This document shows, one piece after another, positions 57,964 to 64,000 of a stretch of DNA of 64,000 nucleotides. The stretch comes from CAWKGC01 sp963849005. Its GTDB lineage: Bacteria; Pseudomonadota; Gammaproteobacteria; Burkholderiales; Usitatibacteraceae. Position 1 is the stretch's first letter; every line of letters begins with the position of its first letter. The notes beneath the pieces were generated by a model, which was not told where the DNA came from, searched no databases, and saw only the letters and a list, made by a program, of their open reading frames with translations. The position numbers and the translations under genes are program-made. The stretch lies in assembly GCA_963849005.1 (NCBI GenBank), contig CAWKGC010000023.1, positions 372,001-436,000 of the forward strand, read 5' to 3'.

Positions 57964-59142
57964 TCACCTCTCCTTGATCGCCGAACGCTTGTTGTACCAG
58001 TTCATGAACGCCGAGGTGGAAAGCGACGTCGTGAGGTACACCGCCATGATGATCGCGATGCACTCCACAGCGCGCCCGGTCTGGTTGAGCGCCGTCGTCG
58101 CGATCGACACCACGTCCGGGTAGCCGATGGCCACCGCGAGCGAGGAGTTCTTGGTCAGGTTCAGGTACTGGCTGGTGAGCGGCGGGATGATCACGCGCAA
58201 GGCCTGCGGCAGGATCACCAGCCGCATGGTCGTGCCGCGCTCCAGTCCCAGGCTGCCCGCGGCCTCGACCTGGCCATGCGCCACCGAGGCGATGCCGGCC
58301 CGAACGACCTCGGCAATGAACGCCGACGTGTAGAACACGAGCCCGAGCAGGCAGCTCAGGAATTCAGGCGTCGCGGAGGCCCCGCCTTCGACCGAGAACC
58401 CTTCCGGCTTGGGGATGCTCCATGCAGTCGGCGCGCCGCCGAGCAGCCAGCCGAGGAAGGCCGCCCCGAAGACGATCGCGACCGGCACGAGGAAAAGGCT
58501 CCTGACGTGACCGGTGAGCTCGAACTGCCGGATTGCCCACCTTCGCCATGCCCAGGCGGCGACCAACCCGATCAAGGCGCCGCCGGCCGCAAGACCCTGC
58601 CCGAGGCCCCAGACCGGGACCGGGAAAGCGAAGCCGCTCTTGCTCAGGAAGAACAGGCCGCCGATATCCCAGGCTTCCAGGAGCGGCGGCAGCATGTCGG
58701 TGAAAAGCAGGTACCACATCAGCAGTTGCAGCAGCACCGGCACGTTGCGGAACAATTCCACGTAGCCGTAGCACAGGCCGCGCACGAGCGCATTGCGCGA
58801 GAAGCGCCCGACGCCGAGCAAGGTTCCCAGCAGCGTGGCGAAAATGATGCCGATGACGGCGACCCGGAGGGTGTTGAGGATGCCGACCAGGAAGGCTTTC
58901 CAGTACGGGTCGAGCGCATCGTACGGGATGATGGTCTCGCCGATGTCGAAGCCGGCGGGCTGCATCAGGAACCCGAAACCGCTCTGGATGCCGCGCGCCT
59001 GCATGTTCGCAAGCGTGTTGTGGGCGAGATACCACACAGCGAAGCCGATCGCCCCGATGGCGATGACCTGGTAGATCAGCCCGCGGAAGGCCTGGCTGCG
59101 CCACGACCAATCCCGTCGCCGGGGCGGTGGTTTCTGCGGCAT
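57964..59142 (-). CDS. aapQ: Polar amino-acid ABC transporter, permease AapQ/BztB-type
   Basis: An intact 392-residue inner-membrane protein. Family stretches: FRGLIYQVIAIGAIGFAVWY, NTLANMQARGIQSGFGFLMQ, FDIGETIIPYDALDPYWKAF, GILNTLRVAVIGIIFATLLG, YGYVELFRNVPVLLQLLMWY and FIAEVVRAGIASVAHGQVEA (EAA loop). The large insertion between helices 5 and 6 (PLLEAWDIGGLFFLSKSGFA) is the AapQ hallmark. It lies 73 bp from aapJ, with a stable hairpin in between. Confidence 0.95.
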   Translation of the reverse strand: MPQKPPPRRRDWSWRSQAFRGLIYQVIAIGAIGFAVWYLAHNTLANMQARGIQSGFGFLMQPAGFDIGETIIPYDALDPYWKAFLVGILNTLRVAVIGIIFATLLGTLLGVGRFSRNALVRGLCYGYVELFRNVPVLLQLLMWYLLFTDMLPPLLEAWDIGGLFFLSKSGFAFPVPVWGLGQGLAAGGALIGLVAAWAWRRWAIRQFELTGHVRSLFLVPVAIVFGAAFLGWLLGGAPTAWSIPKPEGFSVEGGASATPEFLSCLLGLVFYTSAFIAEVVRAGIASVAHGQVEAAGSLGLERGTTMRLVILPQALRVIIPPLTSQYLNLTKNSSLAVAIGYPDVVSIATTALNQTGRAVECIAIIMAVYLTTSLSTSAFMNWYNKRSAIKER

Positions 59143-59170
59143 TGCGTGCTTCCTCCCCTGCGATGGGATT

Positions 59171-59196
59171 GCGGCGCCCCCGAGCGGGAGCGCCGC
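59171..59196 (-). terminator. Intercistronic hairpin between aapJ and aapQ
   Basis: A stable GC-rich stem on the minus strand (GCGGCGCTCCC with GGGGGCGCCGC, loop GCTC, one G-U pair) just after the aapJ stop. There is no following T-tract, so it probably stabilises the abundant aapJ message or partly attenuates read-through into the permease genes, as in other binding-protein operons. Confidence 0.65.
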
Positions 59197-59215
59197 CTTT
59201 CAAACGAGCGGGTAC

Positions 59216-60247
59216 TTAGCGGACCGGAGGCGCGTAGACGATGCCGCCCTTGTTCCACAGGTTGTTGACGCCGCGCGGCAGGGCGAGCGAGGTATTCGGG
59301 CCGACGTTGCGCTCGAAGATCTCGCCGTAGTTGCCGGTGGTCTTGATCGCGCGGACCATCCAGTCCTTGTCGAGGCCGAGCAGCTTGCCCGTGTCTTCCG
59401 ACGTGCCGACGATGCGCATCACCACCGGGTCCGTGCTGGACTTCATCTGGTCGACGTTGGCCTGCGTGATGCCGTACTCCTCGGCTTCGATCAGGCCGAA
59501 CACCACCCACTTGGCGATCGCCATCCACTCGTCGTCACCTCGGCGCACGGCCGGCCCGAGCGGTTCCTTGGAAATCAGTTCCGGCAGGATGATGTGCTCC
59601 TTCGGATCCTTGGCTTCCTTGTTGCGGATCGAGGCCATCCCCGACGCGTCGGTCGTGAACGCAACGCAGCGGCCGGAGAAATAGGCGCCGGTAGCGGCTT
59701 CCTGCTTCTCGAACACGATCGGCTTCAGGTCGAGCTTGTTGGCGCGCGAGAAATCGGTGAGGTTCTTCTCCGTCGTCGTGCCCGACTGCACGCAGACCGT
59801 GGCGCCCTTCATTGCCTTGGCGCTCTTGATCTTGGACTTGACCGGCACCATGAAGCCCTGCCCGTCATAGTAGGTGGTTCCCGTAAAGGTCAGGCCGAGC
59901 GACGCGTCGCGGGTAAGTGTCCAGGTCGTGTTGCGCGACAGGATGTCGATCTCGCCGGACTGCAGCGCGGTGAAACGCTGTTGCGCGGTGAGCGGAACCC
60001 ACTTCACCTTGCTGCCGTCGCCCAGCACCGCGGCCGCGATAGCCCGGCACACGTCCACGTCCAGCCCGGTCCAGTTGCCCTGGCTGTCGGCGGCGGAGAA
60101 GCCCGCCAGCCCGGTGTTGACGCCGCAGACCACCTGGCCGCGCGCCTTGATCGCATCGAGCGTCTTGCCGGCATGGGCCGGCACCGCTGCCATGACGCCT
60201 GCGGCAAGCAGGGCGCCAAACAGAATCTTGTTTGCAGTCTTGACCAT
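59216..60247 (-). CDS. aapJ: Polar amino-acid ABC transporter, substrate-binding protein
   Basis: An intact 343-residue periplasmic binding protein with a signal peptide (KILFGALLAAGVMAAVPAHA). Hallmarks: TLDAIKARGQVVCGVNTGLA, GLDVDVCRAIAAAVLGDGSK, ALQSGEIDILSRNTTWTLTR, KGATVCVQSGTTTEKNLTDF and NYGEIFERNVGPNTSLALPR. The RNTTWTLTRD and the final GVNNLWNKGGIVYAPPVR segments are characteristic of AapJ/BztA, which bind glutamate, glutamine, aspartate and asparagine. I used the ATG at 60247 (signal peptide start) preceded by GAGGAAAT. The 279-bp gap upstream would hold the operon promoter; I could not assign one with confidence. Confidence 0.95.
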   Translation of the reverse strand: MVKTANKILFGALLAAGVMAAVPAHAGKTLDAIKARGQVVCGVNTGLAGFSAADSQGNWTGLDVDVCRAIAAAVLGDGSKVKWVPLTAQQRFTALQSGEIDILSRNTTWTLTRDASLGLTFTGTTYYDGQGFMVPVKSKIKSAKAMKGATVCVQSGTTTEKNLTDFSRANKLDLKPIVFEKQEAATGAYFSGRCVAFTTDASGMASIRNKEAKDPKEHIILPELISKEPLGPAVRRGDDEWMAIAKWVVFGLIEAEEYGITQANVDQMKSSTDPVVMRIVGTSEDTGKLLGLDKDWMVRAIKTTGNYGEIFERNVGPNTSLALPRGVNNLWNKGGIVYAPPVR

Positions 60248-60526
60248 GGGATTTCCTCGTTGTTGTCTGGTGGGCCCGGGAGGATGCATGCCTCGGGGTG
60301 CTGGAATTTCAAGCGGAATCAATGTAACACTCGTTTTGCCGGTGCAGCAAATCCGTCATGAAATTTTCCTGGCCGCGCCGCGCGGTTGCGGGGGACCGGG
60401 GCACGGAGGCAGACTACCTGTCCCCTGGCCACTTTAACCCGGGCAGGTATTCGACATGACAGACAGACCGTACGCTGCCGCCAGCCTCCCCGTAGCCGAC
60501 GCCGCCCCTTGCCCGGGCCAGCCGTG

Positions 60527-61333
60527 ATGCGGGCGCAACTCGCTTTCCTTGCGCTGGGCCTGGCAACCCTCGGTCCGGCCGCTCACGGCGCCGCCGACAG
60601 CGTATTCCTGGAAGAGCTGACCTCCTCGGAGGTGCGCGACGCGATCCGTGCCGGCAAGACCACCATCATCATCCCGGTTGGCGGCACGGAGCAGAACGGC
60701 CCGCACATGGCGCTCGGCAAGCACAACACGCGCGCCAAGGCGTTGTCCGGCAAGATTGCCGCGGCGCTCGGCAATGCCCTGGTGGCGCCGGTTGTCGCGT
60801 ACGTGCCCGAGGGCGGGATTTCGCCGCCCACCGGCCATATGCGGTTTGCCGGGACGATCTCGGTGCCCGACGAGGCCTTCCGCGCCGTGCTCGAGGCCGC
60901 AGGGCGCAGTTTCAAGCAACACGGGTTCATCGACGTGGTGCTGGTAGGCGATAGCGGCAACTACCAGGGGCAATTGAAGGAGGTCGCCGCAAGGCTCAAC
61001 CATGACTGGAAGGCCACCCCGGCCCGCGCGCATTTCATCGCCGAGTACTACCGGGCCACCCAGGCGGGCTACGTGCAGGCGCTCAAGGGCAAGGGACTGG
61101 GCGACGCCCAGATCGGCACGCATGCAGGCGCGGCCGACACTTCGCTCCTGATGGCAATCGACCCCTCGCTCGTCCGGGCGGCGCAGATGCCCGCTGCCGG
61201 GGCGGAGGCAAAGGCTGCCGGCGTGTCGGGGGATCCACGCGCAGCCAGCGCGGCGTTGGGCCAGCTTGGCGTGGACCTGGTCGTCGCCGAATCCGTTGCA
61301 GCCATCCGCAAGGCACAGGCCATGCCGCGCTGA
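60527..61333 (+). CDS. Exported creatininase-family protein
   Basis: An intact 268-residue protein. A signal peptide (LAFLALGLATLGPAAHGAAD) precedes a creatininase/creatinine amidohydrolase fold: LEELTSSEVRDAIRAGKTTI, IIPVGGTEQNGPHMALGKHN (metal-site E-x-N-GPH and H), ARAHFIAEYYRATQ and IGTHAGAADTSLLMAIDPSL (HAG-x-x-DTS-metal site). Usual family members are cytosolic; an exported version is less common. Metal-site residues are present, so it may be an active amidohydrolase of unknown substrate. The GTG at 60524 is a possible start 3 bp earlier. It lies next to the YncE-like gene on the same strand. Confidence 0.88.
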   Translation: MRAQLAFLALGLATLGPAAHGAADSVFLEELTSSEVRDAIRAGKTTIIIPVGGTEQNGPHMALGKHNTRAKALSGKIAAALGNALVAPVVAYVPEGGISPPTGHMRFAGTISVPDEAFRAVLEAAGRSFKQHGFIDVVLVGDSGNYQGQLKEVAARLNHDWKATPARAHFIAEYYRATQAGYVQALKGKGLGDAQIGTHAGAADTSLLMAIDPSLVRAAQMPAAGAEAKAAGVSGDPRAASAALGQLGVDLVVAESVAAIRKAQAMPR

Positions 61334-61381
61334 ATCGTTTTCCGTCGATAATGGGAGGGTCTCGAACCCCGGAATCCCATC

Positions 61382-62683
61382 ATGCGCAAGAGAAGTGCCG
61401 CCGTTGCTTCGATCCTTTTCGTTACGTCCGGCTCGCTGGCCCTCTGGGTGGTCGCCCAGACCACGTCCCCGCCCCCCGCTCGCCCAAGGGCCGCGGAGCA
61501 AGTCGCCATCGCCACGGTTGCCGGCATGCCGGCAGTCCCGGACAGCAACAACCTCTACAGCGAAGTCACCGCCGGGAAGATGAGCCCCGCCGTGGCCGGC
61601 GCGCTGGATCGCGTGTACGTGCCCAACCGTTCCGACAATACCGTTTCGGTGATCGACACCGCGACGCTCAAGGTCGTGGATACCTTCAAGGTCGGCATCC
61701 ATCCCCAGCACGTTGTCCCGTCCTGGGACCTGCTTACCCTGTGGGTGGCCAACAACGCGGAGGGCCGCACCGACGGCAGCCTCACTCCGGTGGATCCGAA
61801 GACCGGCAAGCCGGGCAAGTCAATTGCCGTGGACGACCCGTACAACATGTACTGGTCTCCGGATGGAAAGCACGCGATCGTTGTCGCCGAGGCCTACAAG
61901 AGGCTGGATTACCGCGACGCGCGCACGATGAAGCTCGACTACTCGATTGCCACGCCGAATTGCGCCGGGATCAACCACGCCGATTTTTCCATCGACGGGA
62001 AGTTCGCGCTGTTCACCTGCGAGTTCAGCGGCGGCATAACCAAGATCGACCTCGTCAACCGCAAGGTGATCGGCACCATCCAGCTGAGCCAGTACTTCGA
62101 CCGTCCCAGCATCCTCGCCACGCTGGCGATCCCGGGAAAGAAGCCGCTCAAGATCCCCGATCCGGAGAAACCCGGAGGAGACATCTGCACCACCAGGGGC
62201 ATGCCGCAGGATGTCCGCGCCTCGCCCGATGGCAAGACCTTCTATGTCGCCGACATGATGGCCGACGGCGTGCACGTGGTCGACCTCGAGTCTTTCAAGC
62301 AGGTCGGCTTCATCCCCACCGGCGTGGGCGCGCACGGGCTCTATCCGAGCCGTGACGGCAAGTCGCTATACGTCGCCAACCGCGGCGGCAACGAGATCCG
62401 CGGCAAGCCGCGCGGCAAGGGCAGCGTTTCGGTGATCGATTTCGCCACCCGCAAGGTGACGCAGACGTGGCCCATTCCCGGCGGCGGCAGCCCGGACATG
62501 GGCAACGTCAGCGGCGACGGCAAGTACCTCTGGCTCTCGGGACGCTACGACAACGAGGTGTACCGCATCGATACCGCGTCGGGCAGCGTGGACAAGATCA
62601 AGGTGGGGCGCGAACCGCATGGCCTCACGGTGTGGCCGCAGCCGGGCCGCTATTCGCTGGGACACACCGGCAACCTGCGCTAG
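61382..62683 (+). CDS. Exported beta-propeller protein, YncE/YVTN family
   Basis: An intact 433-residue protein with a signal peptide (SAAVASILFVTSGSLALWVV). Repeats of the YVTN/NHL type run through the mature part: VYVPNRSDNTVSVIDTATLK, PYNMYWSPDGKHAIVVAEAY, NHADFSIDGKFALFTCEFSG, DVRASPDGKTFYVADMMADG, LYPSRDGKSLYVANRGGNEI, VSVIDFATRKVTQTWPIPGG and LWLSGRYDNEVYRIDTASGS. Seven blades are likely. Propellers of this kind act as scaffolds or in periplasmic metal or electron-transfer systems. It lies 49 bp after the creatininase gene, so the pair is probably co-transcribed. No cytochrome CxxCH motif is seen. Confidence 0.88.
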   Translation: MRKRSAAVASILFVTSGSLALWVVAQTTSPPPARPRAAEQVAIATVAGMPAVPDSNNLYSEVTAGKMSPAVAGALDRVYVPNRSDNTVSVIDTATLKVVDTFKVGIHPQHVVPSWDLLTLWVANNAEGRTDGSLTPVDPKTGKPGKSIAVDDPYNMYWSPDGKHAIVVAEAYKRLDYRDARTMKLDYSIATPNCAGINHADFSIDGKFALFTCEFSGGITKIDLVNRKVIGTIQLSQYFDRPSILATLAIPGKKPLKIPDPEKPGGDICTTRGMPQDVRASPDGKTFYVADMMADGVHVVDLESFKQVGFIPTGVGAHGLYPSRDGKSLYVANRGGNEIRGKPRGKGSVSVIDFATRKVTQTWPIPGGGSPDMGNVSGDGKYLWLSGRYDNEVYRIDTASGSVDKIKVGREPHGLTVWPQPGRYSLGHTGNLR

Positions 62684-63117
62684 CGCCGAGTATCCGATCC
62701 CCGCCATAACGGCATTCCGGAAGTAGCGAGCCCCGGCGAAGCCCTCCCTTTCGACCCGGCGTCATCACGGTTGCTGCGACCGAGTTGCCGCCCTCGTGAA
62801 TCGGGCGACTTTTCTGTAGCGACGATTCAATTGGTGAGAGGGACTCGCCTCTCGAAAGGGAGGGCTTCGCCGGGGCTCGCATGGACATCGCTGCGCGAGG
62901 CGCGAAGCGCCGTCTCCTTACGCGCTGGCGGGGGCGGGGCGGTTCCCTTCGAGCGGCGCACCGCCCATTCGGTTTGCCGCGACGCTGCATTCAGCCGGCC
63001 GATTCACGAGGCCGGCAGCTCAACACAAAGCATCATGTTGGCGCCGGGTCGAAGGGAACCGCCCCGCCCTCGCCACCATTTCGCCGGGTCGAGGGAATCC
63101 CCCGCGCACCTTTGCGC
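62684..63117. repeat. Intergenic repeat block, right arm of ~270-bp inverted repeat (62690-62962) with inner MITE-like palindrome
   Basis: This 434-bp gap has no gene. Region 62690-62962 is the inverted copy of 55750-56023. Within it, 62726-62880 is a 155-bp unit with perfect 29-bp terminal inverted repeats (62726-62754 and 62852-62880; starts GCGAGCCCCGGCGAAGCC). The following 63000-63100 has further partial copies, including GATTCACGAGG and two GCCGGGTCGA(A)GGGAA units (63043-63060 and 63083-63097). The block lies between the YncE-like gene and the convergent pilZ. Confidence 0.85.
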
Positions 63118-63483
63118 TCAGATGGTGTTCGTGGGCCGGCTCGATTGCAGGGCCCCGGCAAGCAGCCCTTCGACCTTCTTCTTGAGTTCGCGCCCGGCCT
63201 CGGTGTCGGCCAGCGCGATGCCGATTCCCTGCGGGCGATTGCCGGCGGCGTGCGGGGGGTTGATCCACGAGACATGCCCGGCGATCGGCACCTTGGCCGG
63301 TTCGTCGAGAAGGGAAAGCAGGACGATGATCTCGTCGCCCAGCTTGTGCTCCTTGTTGCTGGGCAGGAACAGCCCGCCGCCCTTGAGCAGCGGGATCCAC
63401 GCGGCATAGAGCGACGACTTGGAGCGGATCACCAGCGAAAAGACGCTGGGGCCGTTGGCAGCGGCGGAGGGCGTTTCGGCCAC
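63118..63483 (-). CDS. pilZ: PilZ domain protein, type IV pilus biogenesis
   Basis: An intact 121-residue protein matching canonical Pseudomonas PilZ in length and sequence: VFSLVIRSKSSLYAAWIPLL, KGGGLFLPSNKEHKLGDEII, LLSLLDEPAKVPIAGHVSWI, NPPHAAGNRPQGIGIALADT and the C-terminal GALQSSRPTNTI. PilZ is required for type IV pilus assembly; the canonical protein lacks the RxxxR c-di-GMP motif, and I see none here. It is 2 bp downstream of holB, the usual tmk-holB-pilZ order. Confidence 0.95.
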   Translation of the reverse strand: MAETPSAAANGPSVFSLVIRSKSSLYAAWIPLLKGGGLFLPSNKEHKLGDEIIVLLSLLDEPAKVPIAGHVSWINPPHAAGNRPQGIGIALADTEAGRELKKKVEGLLAGALQSSRPTNTI

Positions 63484-63485
63484 GG

Positions 63486-64000
63486 TCAGGTTCCTCTCAT
63501 CGCCCGATTGTATGCGAGCAGCAGCGATTCGACCAAGAGGCGCGGATTCAGCGGGTGCAACGCCAGCCGCCGTGCTTCGCGCAACTTGTCGTCCAGCGCG
63601 AACAGGCGATCGACGTCGCAGCGCGCGGCGATCTTCTGCAGCACCTCGCCGTGCTCGAGATGGTGGCGAACGCGGCCTGCGCTCCGGGCGAGCGCGAGGT
63701 CGGTCACCCAGGTCTGCATCCAGTAAAGGAACGGCTCGAGTGCCGCCCTGTCGATGTCCGCGGAATAGTTCAGTACCTGGGCGCCGGTCGGCCGGGAGAG
63801 TTCGTCGGTGATCTTGCGCCGGAATGCCTGCGCGTCCGCATCGCCGAGTTCGAGCGCGAGCAGAGGCGCCCCGCCGGCCTGCGCCAGCGTGCTCGTGGCG
63901 TTTTCCACGCCCTGCGCTTCAAGCCATTTCCTGGCCACGGCCGCGTCGGGAACCGGCACGGCGAATTTCAGGCAGCGGCTGCGGATCGTCGGCAGCAGGC
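63486..64000 (-). CDS. holB: DNA polymerase III delta' subunit, partial at right edge
   Basis: The C-terminal ~170 residues of the clamp-loader delta' subunit. It opens at the edge with LLPTIRSRCLKFAVPVPDAA, the conserved sensor-2/arginine-finger region (SRC) of clamp-loader ATPases, then ALEPFLYWMQTWVTDLALAR, LFALDDKLREARRLALHPLN and PRLLVESLLLAYNRAMRGT. The usual N-terminal half lies outside the window. It is the gene before pilZ, so the cluster is the common tmk-holB-pilZ replication/pilus group. Confidence 0.9.
   Translation of the reverse strand, partial: LLPTIRSRCLKFAVPVPDAAVARKWLEAQGVENATSTLAQAGGAPLLALELGDADAQAFRRKITDELSRPTGAQVLNYSADIDRAALEPFLYWMQTWVTDLALARSAGRVRHHLEHGEVLQKIAARCDVDRLFALDDKLREARRLALHPLNPRLLVESLLLAYNRAMRGT

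Overview
This is a GC-rich, densely packed chromosomal window with ordinary bacterial gene density and no rRNA, tRNA, CRISPR array, phage or transposase gene that I could recognise. The gene content fits a heterotrophic betaproteobacterium: polyhydroxyalkanoate-granule proteins and phasins, a tatD neighbourhood with rlmM, a pilZ-holB pair, a TRAP transporter, an Aap/Bzt-type polar amino-acid ABC transporter, and GntR/FCD regulation. The taxonomic placement is inference from gene content, not from a marker gene.

Layout. 0-5 kb: a FeoA-FeoB fusion running off the left edge behind a Fur-box-like site, glutaryl-CoA dehydrogenase, an unknown exported protein, a glycosyltransferase-like protein and a DUF1178 protein. 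5-9.4 kb: a malonyl-CoA synthetase / carboxyltransferase pair (malonate use) and a Ser/Thr kinase fused to a cyclic-nucleotide-binding domain. 9.4-18 kb: a hydroxy-acid/glyoxylate block made of a glutamate-type binding protein, a D-2-hydroxyglutarate-dehydrogenase-like FAD/Fe-S enzyme and a GntR regulator, divergent from a serine-glyoxylate-type aminotransferase and a three-part TRAP transporter, with a perfect TTGTATACAA operator between them. 18-25 kb: PHA-system protein, aldehyde dehydrogenase, Tat-signal partner, GMC alcohol oxidase, FadD and a phasin. 25-40 kb: acyl-CoA-binding protein, wax ester synthase/DGAT, RidA, a DUF1800/DUF1501 secreted pair, a SWIB protein with a histone-like tail, TPR protein, TetR, patatin lipase, a second phasin, a fatty acyl-CoA reductase of the Marinobacter type, a small membrane protein with a Bcp peroxiredoxin, and an esterase. 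40-53.6 kb: membrane-fused spermidine-synthase-like protein, hydroxyacid dehydrogenase, rlmM, tatD, cation/proton antiporter, YbdK-type ligase, a HACL2/ILVBL-like TPP enzyme with an acyl-CoA ligase, and a secreted protein with a duplicated 157-residue module. 53.6-64 kb: prfC, then an aap transporter-creatininase-YncE segment bracketed by a roughly 270-bp inverted repeat, then pilZ and partial holB.

Main functional theme: neutral-lipid and fatty-alcohol metabolism. Between 18 and 38 kb lie a fatty acyl-CoA reductase (alcohol synthesis), WS/DGAT (wax ester or triacylglycerol synthesis), acyl-CoA-binding protein, FadD, a probable long-chain alcohol oxidase with aldehyde dehydrogenase (the reverse route), a patatin lipase and several granule proteins. 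Together they could make, coat and remobilise wax-ester or TAG bodies beside PHA.

Data-quality warning. In 1-22.8 kb almost every long gene is broken by one or more single-base frameshifts although the protein homology continues across each break. In 22.8-39.9 kb essentially every gene is intact; scattered breaks return after 40 kb. At least seven breaks are repaired by removing one G from a GGGC. This looks like consensus error, so frameshifted genes are annotated as single CDSs and should not be read as pseudogenes.
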